A stretch of 64,000 bases of DNA, taken from NCBI GenBank assembly GCA_022843805.1, contig JALHMY010000032.1, positions 1 through 64,000 on the forward strand, read 5' to 3'. Below the pieces are notes generated by a model that was given only the letters and a program-made list of their open reading frames with translations, ran no database searches and was not told where the DNA came from. Both the position numbers and the translations under genes were made by a program. This document shows, piece by piece, positions 17,720-26,981 of the stretch. Each line of letters begins with the position of its first letter. Position 1 is the first letter of the stretch. The stretch comes from Fuerstiella sp. (GTDB lineage: Bacteria; Planctomycetota; Planctomycetia; Planctomycetales; Planctomycetaceae).

Positions 17720-20089
17720 ATGATATACGCAAAATGTCGAGCAGATGTGAGCTGGTTTGTACTGGCAATTGTTGCAGTCACAGTGGCCATGCCGTTGAAT
17801 GCGTCCGGGGCACCTAAAGATGAGATCGGATCGCCAATTGCGCCAGGCGACGTTGAAAATAAGGCTCCGAGCTATGGACTCGCTCGGAGCAGCGGGATCG
17901 AACAGGAAGAATTTCCCGAAAGTCCTTCGTTTCGAAACGAAGTCATGGCGATTCTGTCTCGAAATGGTTGCAATCTTGGGACATGCCACGGAAATCAGAA
18001 TGGCAAAGGCAGTCTGAAACTGTCGCTGAGGGGGCAGGATCCCGATACAGACTTCCTGACACTGACTCGTCAGCTGGCCGGACGCCGGGTGAATAGTCTG
18101 CAGCCGGAGGAAAGTCTGCTTTTGCAAAAGCCGTTAATGCTGGTTCCGCATGAAGGCGGACGACGATTTGACGAGCACAGTCGGGCGTTTCAAGTTCTGA
18201 GGACCTGGATTGCGGCAGGTCTGCCTGCAGATTCTCCGCATGCCGCCAGTCTGACAAAACTTGAAGTTTCTCCTGAACACGTGACCGTCCAGTATCCGCA
18301 GAGGTCAGTGTCGATCAGCGCAAGTGCGACTTTCAGCGACGGTACAAAACGGGATGTCACGGAACTTGCCGTGTTTGATTCTGCCGCTCCGTGGGTTCGA
18401 GTGAACGCCAGTGGTCTGGCTGAGAGCGAACAGGCAGGGCAAACCACAATTACCGTTCGATACCTCAATCAGCAGAAAGCCGTCCGTCTGGAGTTCGTGC
18501 CTGACGTTCCTGATTTCCGCTTTACAGCAGAATCCGGCTCCAATCCCATTGATCGTCTTGTGTTTGAACAGCTGAAGCGGCTGCGAATTCATCCGTCCGA
18601 TGTTTGTGACGATACCACTTTTATCAGACGAGTATGGCTGGATGTCACGGGTCTGCTGCCCCCTGCAGAGAAGGCACGGGAGTTCCTGCTGTCAGCGGAT
18701 CCTGATAAGCGTAATAAAGTCATTGACGAACTTCTCGCATCAAATGAATATGTGGATTGTCAGAGTCTTCGATGGGCCGATCTGCTGAGAGTCGAAGAAA
18801 AGACGCTCGACAAAAAAGGCGTCGAAGTTTTTCAGAAGTGGATTCGGGATTCCATTGCGGCTGACAAGCCAGTTGGCCAGTTTGTGGCTGAGATTATTGC
18901 TGCCCGGGGAAGTACCTATCAGGTGCCGCCTGCCAACTTTTACCGGGCTTTGCGAACGACTGAGGAACGGGCCGAATCCACGGCGCAACTGTTCCTTGGG
19001 ATCCGCCTGCAATGTGCCAAATGTCATAATCATCCATTTGATCGCTGGACGCAGGATGACTACTACGGCTGGTCAAATTTCTTTGCTCGAATCGACTACG
19101 AAATCATCGAAAACAAGCGGCGGGACACAAACGACAAACACGAGTTTGATGGCGAACAGATTGTAAAAATTAAGGGCGAAGGAGATATTAAGAATCCCGC
19201 CTCTGGTCTCGTGCCGCCACTCCGGTATCTCGGCGACGGCTCCGCCCTTCCCGTTTCGGAAGCACACTCAGACGGACAAACGCCGGATCGGCTGATGCAG
19301 CTGTCAGCATGGATCAGTGACCCTCAAAACGGGCGATTTGCCGCTGCCCAGGCAAACCGTGTGTGGTATCAGCTGATGGGTCGCGGAGTTGTTGACCCGA
19401 TCGATGATTTTCGAGCGACGAATCCGCCTGCGAATCCGGATTTGCTTGATTATCTGCAGAGCGAGCTGGTGCGGAATAATTTCAGCACGAAAAGTCTGAT
19501 GAGACAAATTCTGACTTCAAAGGTCTATCAGCTGTCCTCGGAAGTGAACTCAACGAACGAAACGGATGAAACCTGCTTCTCTCGCGCAGTGGTGCGTCGG
19601 CTGACGGCCGAGCAGACACTGGATGCGATGGCTGCGGTCACCGGTGTACCGGCAAAGTTTGGCGGACACGATCCGGGGATCAGGGCGGTGCAGCTGATTG
19701 GCGTTCGAAACGGCGGACATCGCTACAGTCCTCCGGAAATTGGAGATCGATTCCTGCAGCTGTTTGGTAAACCGGACCGACTACAAACCTGTGAGTGTGA
19801 ACGCAGCGAAGAAACAACACTTGCTCAGACCTTTGAACTTGTCAGCGGCGAACTCATGCATTCTTTGCTGAGCAGTGAAGCCAGCCGAATTGCACGGGCT
19901 ATCAGTAATAATCAGTCGGATACCAGTATTCTTCAGGAGCTGTACTGGTCCGCTCTGTCACGTCCGCCTTCAGCCGCGGAGACGGCAGCGCTGGAGGAGT
20001 ATCTGCGTTCGAAGCCTGATCGGCGGGGTGCGCTGGAAGACGTCGTCTGGGCACTGCTGAATTCAAATGAATTCCTTTTGCGGCGGTGA
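17720..20089 (+). CDS. Exported DUF1549/DUF1553 cytochrome-type protein with a bacterial Ig-like domain
   Basis: A 789-residue protein. ATG at 17720 leads directly into a signal peptide (SWFVLAIVAVTVAMPLNASG); the ribosome site is weak. Order of domains: an N-terminal cytochrome-like block with GCNLGTCHG (spacing CxxxxCH, typical of this subfamily), a Big2-like Ig domain at about 200-270 (VSISASATFSDGTKRDVTEL), DUF1549 at about 285-490 with LQCAKCHNHPFDRWTQDDYY, and DUF1553 at about 545-785 with NRVWYQLMGRGVVDPIDDFR. Such proteins are thought to sit in the periplasm and take part in electron transfer linked to polymer degradation. No DUF1501 partner follows here, which is unlike the pair at 36-39 kb. 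Confidence 0.85.
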   Translation: MIYAKCRADVSWFVLAIVAVTVAMPLNASGAPKDEIGSPIAPGDVENKAPSYGLARSSGIEQEEFPESPSFRNEVMAILSRNGCNLGTCHGNQNGKGSLKLSLRGQDPDTDFLTLTRQLAGRRVNSLQPEESLLLQKPLMLVPHEGGRRFDEHSRAFQVLRTWIAAGLPADSPHAASLTKLEVSPEHVTVQYPQRSVSISASATFSDGTKRDVTELAVFDSAAPWVRVNASGLAESEQAGQTTITVRYLNQQKAVRLEFVPDVPDFRFTAESGSNPIDRLVFEQLKRLRIHPSDVCDDTTFIRRVWLDVTGLLPPAEKAREFLLSADPDKRNKVIDELLASNEYVDCQSLRWADLLRVEEKTLDKKGVEVFQKWIRDSIAADKPVGQFVAEIIAARGSTYQVPPANFYRALRTTEERAESTAQLFLGIRLQCAKCHNHPFDRWTQDDYYGWSNFFARIDYEIIENKRRDTNDKHEFDGEQIVKIKGEGDIKNPASGLVPPLRYLGDGSALPVSEAHSDGQTPDRLMQLSAWISDPQNGRFAAAQANRVWYQLMGRGVVDPIDDFRATNPPANPDLLDYLQSELVRNNFSTKSLMRQILTSKVYQLSSEVNSTNETDETCFSRAVVRRLTAEQTLDAMAAVTGVPAKFGGHDPGIRAVQLIGVRNGGHRYSPPEIGDRFLQLFGKPDRLQTCECERSEETTLAQTFELVSGELMHSLLSSEASRIARAISNNQSDTSILQELYWSALSRPPSAAETAALEEYLRSKPDRRGALEDVVWALLNSNEFLLRR

Positions 20090-20100
20090 CGGTCTCGTTC

Positions 20101-20152
20101 GCCAGTGCGACATCGTCTGCCAGTGCGACATTGACTGCCAGTGCGTCGCACA
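20101..20152. repeat. Three imperfect 18-bp tandem repeats
   Basis: The block GCCAGTGCGACATCGTCT is repeated as GCCAGTGCGACATTGACT and then GCCAGTGCGTCGCAC, right after the stop of the DUF1549 gene. Such a short tandem array may be a replication-slippage product. It does not extend the protein because a TGA precedes it. Confidence 0.5.
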
Positions 20153-20208
20153 GCTCTTTCCCGAACCACGCGATTTCAGGGAAGAGTCAATACGCGGAAC
20201 CAGCCGTT

Positions 20209-21480
20209 TCATTGAACCAGACGCACGCTATATATGTACCGGTTGGCAGTTTCAGGTATTGCTGGATTCATAATGGCAGTTGCGGTCGTGAGGATGCATG
20301 GCTGCAGAGTCACTTCCACTGCCGATCGGCTTTTCATTCTCACGTAGACGACCCTTGCGGCCACTGGTCTCGTCAGCTGAACCGAGGATGGGGAATCATC
20401 CGCGGAAGCTGAATCGCTGAGACACCAGATGAGTTCGCGGCCCTTCATGGCGGCCAGCATGTCGGCGATGGAATCCAGACGCTGCAGCGGAATGCGGCAG
20501 CAGCTGACCGACAGCGGGAACTGAATCTGCGACAACCCGATGGTTGAAAGATCGTTCCGGCTGATACCATGCTGCAGCTGATCTTCAAGTCGGGAGTTTT
20601 CCAGAGGATTACGGCAAAGGCTGACTGGTATCAGGGAACCGAACTCTCCGCCTTCCGTTTCCGCACTGAGTATCAGCGTGATTTCCGGAAGACCATCAGG
20701 GCCGTTTGTCAGCAGTTGAGTGTCATTGTCCCATGAAAACTGGTCAGCCCCGTTTTCATGTTCAATCAGCCGACTCCACGAAAGTGGTTCCTGAGCAGAG
20801 CGGTCGTCGGGAATACAAAAAGGCGCCAGTGGAACAGTGGCGATATCCGCAGGTTCAAAAGCAGCAGGAGAATTCTCAAGTCTCACCGATGCCTGAACAC
20901 CGATCACGGCATTTCGAATGCCAGTCAGCCCGGACAGGAACAACGGTATTGAACTCTGTCGATCTGTCGCTCCGAATCTGACAGTCACGAGTTCCGGCGT
21001 CTGTGCTGAACCCGTAGTTGAGTTTGCCGAAGCCTGCCGTTCAGAAGAATCACTGGAATTTATGGTTTCGCCTGAATGAAGATACAGAATGTCCTCGGCC
21101 ACAATCGGCGGCACCATCATCGTCTGCCGATAGTTTTCTCCCATGGAGACAGCTGCATAGCGGCTTCGCTGCAGTCTCCCTTCCTGCTCAAAGGCCTGCC
21201 GCGTGCTTCTGAGCAGATCGTCCGACAGCAATTCGTGTCCGGCAGCCAGTGCTGCGGCCTCCGCACATCTCAGAGAATCGCTTCGCACAGCGCTGATCCA
21301 CAGGTGGTTAATAACCAGTGCGGTGCACAGGCCTGCCAGCAGCATGCCAAAAATGCTCCAGGTCGTCAGCACTCCCCGTCGATTTCCAGAGGTTCGAATT
21401 CCACATGTTCGGACATTCGCGGCTGCACGGCGCGGGCGTGTTTCGCAGAGCAGGAGAGCTGACCCGCGTGTCTTTTGCAT
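20209..21480 (-). CDS. TadG-like pilus assembly protein
   Basis: A 423-residue protein. ATG at 21480 has AGGAT upstream. A basic N-terminus precedes one membrane helix at about 38-60 (LTTWSIFGMLLAGLCTALVI), followed by SDSLRCAEAAALAAGHELL. This is the TadG/pseudopilin-like pattern in which Ala-rich residues follow the helix. The rest is periplasmic, without a recognised von Willebrand A motif. It is the last gene of a four-gene Tad-type cluster and lies 28 bp after cpaB. The assignment rests on the N-terminus and neighbours more than on the body of the protein. Confidence 0.6.
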   Translation of the reverse strand: MQKTRGSALLLCETRPRRAAANVRTCGIRTSGNRRGVLTTWSIFGMLLAGLCTALVINHLWISAVRSDSLRCAEAAALAAGHELLSDDLLRSTRQAFEQEGRLQRSRYAAVSMGENYRQTMMVPPIVAEDILYLHSGETINSSDSSERQASANSTTGSAQTPELVTVRFGATDRQSSIPLFLSGLTGIRNAVIGVQASVRLENSPAAFEPADIATVPLAPFCIPDDRSAQEPLSWSRLIEHENGADQFSWDNDTQLLTNGPDGLPEITLILSAETEGGEFGSLIPVSLCRNPLENSRLEDQLQHGISRNDLSTIGLSQIQFPLSVSCCRIPLQRLDSIADMLAAMKGRELIWCLSDSASADDSPSSVQLTRPVAARVVYVRMKSRSAVEVTLQPCILTTATAIMNPAIPETANRYIYSVRLVQ

Positions 21481-21508
21481 CGGACGACATCCTGTTGTTC
21501 ACAAAGCA

Positions 21509-22525
21509 TTAAAGAGCTGTGACGGTTTTCTTCTGAGTGACGCTGGATCCTGGCTCGTCCGCGGATTTCGGCTGAACTGCGGAATCTCGTTTGATCGAAT
21601 CGTTTTTTGTGCTGAAGCCCCAGTCGTCGTTGCCCCCGTGGAGCGGCGTTGCATCGTTGCCCGAATCATCAGATCCGCCCACATAGTTAACTCGGCGTCC
21701 GTCTTCAAAGTAAGTGGTTGAATGCCCGCCGCCGCGGTAGTGTTCCGTCATGAAGGGCTTCTCTTTTTCCTTTTCTTCCTTCACGCCCAGGATCTGCTGA
21801 AGCGTGACGCGGTCTTCATCGTTACTGATGTGAACGCCGCCATCGCCCGGTCCATTGGGATTGAATGCCAGAGCCACGGTGCCCTTCTGACTTGCCAGCA
21901 TAACAATACGCGACTGAACTTCGTCGAGTTCCAGAGTCACGTTGTGGCCGCGGTCCACGGTGCTCTGGCTGTAGCTGCGATTCATGGCGACGACTCGCAC
22001 GCCTTCAAACAGTGTCAGAGTCATGGCATCGGTGCCTCGCAGGCGACCTCTGGCATCGCCTGAGGTTTGGTCAACCGTCAGATTCACATCGACGTACTGT
22101 CCTGGCTTGATCAGGCCATTCACCATCGCCGTATCGTCACCAACATTGATCGTGACCGCCCGCATGTTCTCCCCGACTTTCAGGTCGGGATGGTCACCCG
22201 GAGCATAGAACTGTGAGCCGCGCAGAGGCTGGGCAGCCGTAATTCGTTCACGAGCAATCCTGCCCAGAACGCTTTCATAGTTTAGAAAGGTGTCCGAGCT
22301 GAGATCGTTATCTTTCCACGGACCGTTCCCAATGTGCGAACGGGTAATCACCGTTCCCGGCTCAATGTCCGTAACGGCCATGGGAAGGGTTCTTGCTTCA
22401 GGCCTTGCAGCGACCACTTCTTCCCGAGCAGTCAGTTTCTTGAACAGGAATCCAACCGCCAGCAGGGCGATAACAAGAAATGACGCTACAGTCAGCATCC
22501 ACGGCGTAAGCTTCACGACGCTCAT
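21509..22525 (-). CDS. cpaB: Flp pilus assembly protein CpaB/RcpC
   Basis: A 338-residue protein. After a single N-terminal helix (LTVASFLVIALLAVGFLFKK), a SAF domain follows (PMAVTDIEPGTVITRSHI, then ERITAAQPLRGSQFY), then the RcpC/CpaB core with MRAVTINVGDDTAMVNGLIK and PGQYVDVNLTV. CpaB acts in the periplasm and works with the outer-membrane secretin of the Tad pilus. The C-terminal 80 residues are charged and Gly/Ser-rich, a likely disordered tail beyond the family's usual end. The ATG at 22525 directly abuts GGAG. A GTG nine bases downstream has better spacing and may be the true start. Confidence 0.85.
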   Translation of the reverse strand: MSVVKLTPWMLTVASFLVIALLAVGFLFKKLTAREEVVAARPEARTLPMAVTDIEPGTVITRSHIGNGPWKDNDLSSDTFLNYESVLGRIARERITAAQPLRGSQFYAPGDHPDLKVGENMRAVTINVGDDTAMVNGLIKPGQYVDVNLTVDQTSGDARGRLRGTDAMTLTLFEGVRVVAMNRSYSQSTVDRGHNVTLELDEVQSRIVMLASQKGTVALAFNPNGPGDGGVHISNDEDRVTLQQILGVKEEKEKEKPFMTEHYRGGGHSTTYFEDGRRVNYVGGSDDSGNDATPLHGGNDDWGFSTKNDSIKRDSAVQPKSADEPGSSVTQKKTVTAL

Positions 22526-22752
22526 CTCCAGACAATACAGTTCAACGCAGGGGAAGATTCTTCAGGACGCCCAACCAAAAAACTGCACAATCCCTGCGCT
22601 GTGACAAAGTCTGCTGACCTGCCACATGTGTTCCGTAATTGCCCATCAAAAGCATACGTATCCGGCCTGAATCTTCGGCCAGACTGCTATCGTTCTTTAT
22701 TCAACCGGCCGTCAGTGACTTCAGTACCTGAGAAACCGACGACATTAACTCA

Positions 22753-23193
22753 TTACATTCGCTGCAGTTCCTCTGACGCAACATGTCGCTCCATGACCAT
22801 CGGTGCATCGACATGGATGAAACGTTCGCTGACGCTGAATCCCGTCATCCACAGCAGATCAGGCGATGCGTTCTTCATGGGCACCTGAATGTGCACGTTG
22901 CCAACACCCCCGGCATATTGCGAGGGCTGTATATCAATTCGGCACCCCTGACTGAGCGAAGTGCCCAGCAGTTCGACGATCATTGCCTGAACGTCCTGTG
23001 TCGATCCCCCTGAAACACTGATAACGCGTGCTCCGCTTCGAGCTGCGTCACTGATGCGGGTTCGAGCTGACATCAGCAGTGAAAACTCCACCAGGCTGAA
23101 GATAAGCAGCATGAAAATGGGCAGTACCAGCACCAGTTCCATTGTCAGAATGGCGCCGCGGCGTTTCCGTGTTCTGATACTGAGTTGCTTCAT
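22753..23193 (-). CDS. TadE-like pseudopilin
   Basis: A 146-residue protein starting at 23193. RKRRGAILTMELVLVLPIFM is the TadE pattern: a basic leader, a processing site before the helix and a Glu in the helix. A second half has SARTRISDAARSGARVISVS, the conserved region in which the Arg/Ala-rich segment follows the helix. TadE proteins are minor pseudopilins processed by a TadV/CpaA-type peptidase, which is encoded just upstream here. The same frame is open further upstream to 23355, but that part is unlikely to be translated. Confidence 0.8.
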   Translation of the reverse strand: MKQLSIRTRKRRGAILTMELVLVLPIFMLLIFSLVEFSLLMSARTRISDAARSGARVISVSGGSTQDVQAMIVELLGTSLSQGCRIDIQPSQYAGGVGNVHIQVPMKNASPDLLWMTGFSVSERFIHVDAPMVMERHVASEELQRM

Positions 23194-23318
23194 GTTTCGG
23201 CTCTGGTCAGTAAACGCAAACAGAAACTGCAACACGGTTGCAGTCTCTGCAGACAGTTCCATATCGTTTGTTCGGCCTTTCATCATGGCCAAATTCAGTG
23301 ATTCCCACGTGCTCCCTA

Positions 23319-23858
23319 TCACCATTGATTTCGAAATAACACTAACACGCACCACGTTGCAAGTGCTACAGGCATGGCAAACGCCATGACTCGTCTCTTC
23401 GCCCGCTGTTCAGATGTTTCCAGTGTGCGGGTTCCGTTTGCTCCTGCTTTCACATACTGAGCCTTCGTTTTTCGAAGACCTTTGGACATCAGACTTCCGA
23501 CCAGCATGGCTCCGGTACCCACCACAACAAAAATCAGACTGCAAAACAGGACCTTCAAAGTCAGACTCGCACCCAGCCAGACGCTCAGTCCGCCCAGAAG
23601 TTTCACGTCACCTCCGCCAGCCGATCCAATCATCCACAAAACAAACAGAATTCCGAAGCCGACCAGAAAACCCAGCAATGCGGCTTTCAATCCCGGTAAT
23701 CCAAAGAAGGACACCTGATAGATGAGCCCCGCCAAAAACATAGGTACTGTGAGCCGGTTGGGAATTTTGCGAAATCGATAGTCCGAGATCGCAGCGATCG
23801 TCGTGTACAGAGCGATGGCAGCAAGGAAAATCATCTGAGCAGTTGAAAGATTGGACAT
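23319..23858 (-). CDS. Type IV prepilin peptidase, CpaA/TadV type
   Basis: A 179-residue membrane protein of the A24 aspartic peptidase family. The first active-site Asp lies in AAISDYRFRKIPNRLT and the second in the GxGD-type motif GSAGGGDVKLLGGL, each at the end of a membrane helix. It is short and lacks the N-terminal methylase domain, which is typical of the CpaA/TadV branch. It would cleave the Flp pilin and TadE-like leaders, and perhaps the DUF1559 leaders nearby. It is the first gene of the minus-strand Tad cluster; the TadE-like gene starts about 125 bp downstream. Confidence 0.85.
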   Translation of the reverse strand: MSNLSTAQMIFLAAIALYTTIAAISDYRFRKIPNRLTVPMFLAGLIYQVSFFGLPGLKAALLGFLVGFGILFVLWMIGSAGGGDVKLLGGLSVWLGASLTLKVLFCSLIFVVVGTGAMLVGSLMSKGLRKTKAQYVKAGANGTRTLETSEQRAKRRVMAFAMPVALATWCVLVLFRNQW

Positions 23859-24094
23859 GACGAAACACTCGATATGAAAACTCAAATGTAGAACGAGCCC
23901 GCGTTTCCAGTGAACTGGCATTCCGAATAACGGCTGCGGTTCCAAATCGAATCAATTGTTGTCCGAAGAACACAAACATCCTGTGGGTTTTCCAGGCAAA
24001 CAGCGAACCACAGAACGATCCAGTCTGCTCAGACCACAGAATCGTCAAAATGGCTGCAACCGGAATCCATAAAGAAGCCGGGACGACTTCCGGA

Positions 24095-25591
24095 TCATCG
24101 CTCGGAGTTTGACGCGGGGGCGGAGTTTTCTTTTCCGACAGGTGGTGTCAGCATCAGCCAGCAGGCCGCTGCACACAGATAAACAGCGCCAAAAAACGGC
24201 AGGATGGAAGACCATCCCAGCAGCGTGATGAGAAATCCTACGACGATTGGCGAAATCGCGGCACCAATATTACCGCTCATATTCATCAGGGCAAACAGTG
24301 TCGCGGAACGCGATCCTCCCAGATCCATATTGATGGCGTAACTGGCAGAACTTCCCAAAGCAAAGACGAAGGAACCCAGAGAAATTAAAAGGACTGCCGG
24401 TATGGGATCGATGACCAGCTGAGCAGCGAAAATCAGAAGCCCGCAGATTGCATGACTGGCGACTCCGATGCCCTGGCGAGCGATTCGACGGCTTCCCGAC
24501 CTTTGCTCAATCCAGTCACTGAACATCCCCCCCGAAATTCCTCCCAGAACGACGCCAAGCAGAGGCAGACTGCTGAGTAAACCGGCGGATGTCAGGGAAA
24601 CCTGGTGAACTGTCTTCAGGTAGGTTGGAAACCACGTCTGATAGAAGATATAGCCTCCCGCTCGGAAAAACTGCTGCCCGCAGATCAGCCATGTTCTGTA
24701 ATCCAGCAGCCATTCGGGATTGTCGAGCGGTGCCAGCACTGCCACACTTTCATCAGCAACAGCATCTTCCGCGTTTGGTACAGACGGGGCCTGATAAGGA
24801 TTCGTCGGGTTCTGATGGTCCTGGACGGAACTGAATGCCTGACTGGCTCCACCGCTCGGCCCCAGCGGCCGAACCTGATCGGTGACATTACTGGCTTTCG
24901 AATCTGAAGCCACCGCCTGCATGGTTTTAGAAGCAAACGGATCAAACGACTGACCTCCCGGTGGATCATCGCGGAACCATACGTAGAAACAAATGGCCCA
25001 GATGACGCCGGGAATCGCATACAGCACAAACACCAGACGCCATGCGGAATCGGTATGAGGTGCGAGCTTCATCAGCAGCCAGCCGGTAAACGCGGCTGAC
25101 AGGAATCCACCCACCGACATCGCACTGGCAAGTGCTCCGGACGGAAAGGCACGCTGATTTGCCGGGAACCACTGAGTGATCGACTTCACGCAGCTGGGGA
25201 AAATGCCAGCGATGGCAATTCCCGTCAGCAGCCACACAATCGAAAACTGGCTGGCCGTGGATGTCAGTGCGACCAAACCTGCCAGAACCGAGGAGGCACC
25301 AACGCTGAAGGACAACATAAAACGAGTGCCATAGCGGCGAACCAGGATGCCAGCTGGCAACTGGCTGAACGCATACGCCCAGTAATAGGCGCTCATCACA
25401 AAGCCCATCATGGGGGCGGTCAGAGAAAGCGAATCCTGAATCTGCGGGGCAGCCAGGCTGATGGCCGTTCTTTGGATGTAGGCAATCACGGCTGCCAGAC
25501 AAAACCATGCCAGAACAACAAATCGCAAAGTCGATGCCGATGAACTCCGCCCGGCCGGTAATAAATGATCGGGAGGTGTGATCGACGTCAT
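24095..25591 (-). CDS. MFS transporter, anion:cation symporter-like
   Basis: A 498-residue protein with twelve predicted hydrophobic segments. It has the MFS features AYYWAYAFSQLPAGILVRRY (helix 2/loop with the RRYG motif) and SCVKSITQWFPANQRAFPSG, the latter typical of the hexuronate/phthalate-type anion:cation symporter branch. GFLSAAFTGWLL and the C-terminal GSRSATLFALMNMSGNIGAA support this. About 65 residues (about 210-275, rich in Ser, Pro and Asp) are inserted in the central cytosolic loop. The substrate is probably a sugar acid or similar organic anion, but the sequence does not decide it. No catabolic gene lies next to it. Confidence 0.8.
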   Translation of the reverse strand: MTSITPPDHLLPAGRSSSASTLRFVVLAWFCLAAVIAYIQRTAISLAAPQIQDSLSLTAPMMGFVMSAYYWAYAFSQLPAGILVRRYGTRFMLSFSVGASSVLAGLVALTSTASQFSIVWLLTGIAIAGIFPSCVKSITQWFPANQRAFPSGALASAMSVGGFLSAAFTGWLLMKLAPHTDSAWRLVFVLYAIPGVIWAICFYVWFRDDPPGGQSFDPFASKTMQAVASDSKASNVTDQVRPLGPSGGASQAFSSVQDHQNPTNPYQAPSVPNAEDAVADESVAVLAPLDNPEWLLDYRTWLICGQQFFRAGGYIFYQTWFPTYLKTVHQVSLTSAGLLSSLPLLGVVLGGISGGMFSDWIEQRSGSRRIARQGIGVASHAICGLLIFAAQLVIDPIPAVLLISLGSFVFALGSSASYAINMDLGGSRSATLFALMNMSGNIGAAISPIVVGFLITLLGWSSILPFFGAVYLCAAACWLMLTPPVGKENSAPASNSER

Positions 25592-25721
25592 TATTTCGGA
25601 ATCCCCATGACGAACTGCTGACGAACTGCTGACGAAACACAGTGCAATACCTGCCGAAATGTAGCAGATTTCGCAGAGTTCCCGTCCGATTTCAGTTGAT
25701 CTTTGGGAAATCTCTTCCGAA

Positions 25722-26981
25722 CTATTTTGCGGACACCTGAAGATCCACGCAGGTCACCGCCTGGTCATCTCGAAGAAACAACTGGCCGCCCGAAAGTGCA
25801 GGCGCCTGACGAGTTGATTCGAGAATCGTTGCTCGCGACAATTCCTCGTATCGCTCCGGATTCGAATTGACGACCACAAGTTCGCCCTTCATGGTGGTCA
25901 GGTAAAGCTTGTTATCGGCTGCGATCAAATTTCCTTTTCCGAAACGATCTTTTCGCCACATCGTTTTGCGATCCGACAGTCGAAGGCAGACCAGATTCGT
26001 AATTGGGCCAGCGTTGCCGACATTATCCATTCCATACAGATATTCTCCGATCACCACGGGTGTCTGCCATTCTGCTCGCAGCTGACTGTCTCTGCCCAGT
26101 GAAGTCCATACTGCCGACGGATCAGGCGTACCAGTTTTGGGATCCATTGTCAGGATGGCGGTTCCATGATTCTCCCCTGCTGAAATCAGCAGCGATGTCT
26201 TGTCCAGCTGTATCGGGCAAGCCGTATTGCAGTCGAAGTCTGTGGCAAACGGATACGTCCAGAGTAACTTTCCCGAGGCAGGTTCGATGCCCAGCAGTTG
26301 CGCGCCGATCAGCGACACCAGTTGCGGCTGATCGGCAAAAGTCATCAGCACTGGCGATGAATAACCAGCGGCCCCCTGCCCTGCTTTCCACTGGAGCTTA
26401 CCGGATTTGCAATCGAACGCCGCAACAGCGGCGGTTGCAGTTCCCGCATGAACAATCACCAGGTTCTCAACCACCAGTGGTGAGCATGACATGCCGTACT
26501 CTGACGGCTCGCCTTTGAGCAATTCCGGCACGTTGACCGACCACAGGAGTTTTCCGTTCTCCCGAGTCAGACAGGCGAGAATTCCTTCTCCCGAATACAC
26601 GAAGACTGAATCGCCTGAAATGGCCGGAGTGGCACGTGGACCGTTGCCCATAGCGTTCTCATAAGCCGGGCCAATGGACGATCGCCACTGTTCGCTTCCA
26701 TCCGCTTTCTTCAAGGCGACCGCGTATTGATCGCGTTCGTCCTGATCCAGAGTTACTACGAGGTCATCGTGAATTGCGAGGCCCGACATCCCGGTCCCAA
26801 GCCGTGTTTTCCAGACGATTTTTGGTCCCGCCGTCGGCCATGTGCCAGCCAGCATTTTTTCCGATGAGACCCCGTTACGGCTGTTGCCAAGAAACTGTGG
26901 CCAGTTGTCAGCGCGAACAGCTGTCAGCAGCAGGCAGCAAAGCAGTGGCATCGAAACACAAACAAAAGGAGATCTGCTCAT
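25722..26981 (-). CDS. Exported PQQ-like beta-propeller protein
   Basis: A 419-residue protein. ATG at 26981 has GGAG nine bases upstream and starts a signal peptide (FVCVSMPLLCCLLLTAVRAD). The mature part begins NWPQFLGNSRNGVSSEK, the usual opening of planctomycete PQQ-repeat proteins, followed by repeats of the W-K-x-G/L-W type (LLWSVNVPELLKGEPSE, KLQWKAGQGAAGYSSPV, KLLWTYPFATDFDCNT). No catalytic residue of the PQQ alcohol dehydrogenases is evident, so it may be a binding or scaffold propeller related to BamB. A similar protein is encoded at 48.0 kb. Confidence 0.8.
   Translation of the reverse strand: MSRSPFVCVSMPLLCCLLLTAVRADNWPQFLGNSRNGVSSEKMLAGTWPTAGPKIVWKTRLGTGMSGLAIHDDLVVTLDQDERDQYAVALKKADGSEQWRSSIGPAYENAMGNGPRATPAISGDSVFVYSGEGILACLTRENGKLLWSVNVPELLKGEPSEYGMSCSPLVVENLVIVHAGTATAAVAAFDCKSGKLQWKAGQGAAGYSSPVLMTFADQPQLVSLIGAQLLGIEPASGKLLWTYPFATDFDCNTACPIQLDKTSLLISAGENHGTAILTMDPKTGTPDPSAVWTSLGRDSQLRAEWQTPVVIGEYLYGMDNVGNAGPITNLVCLRLSDRKTMWRKDRFGKGNLIAADNKLYLTTMKGELVVVNSNPERYEELSRATILESTRQAPALSGGQLFLRDDQAVTCVDLQVSAK

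Noticed and set aside
21390-21410. tRNA-like GGTTCGAATTCCA sequence
   Set aside because: Isolated T-loop look-alike inside the TadG-like gene, with no acceptor, D or anticodon stems around it.
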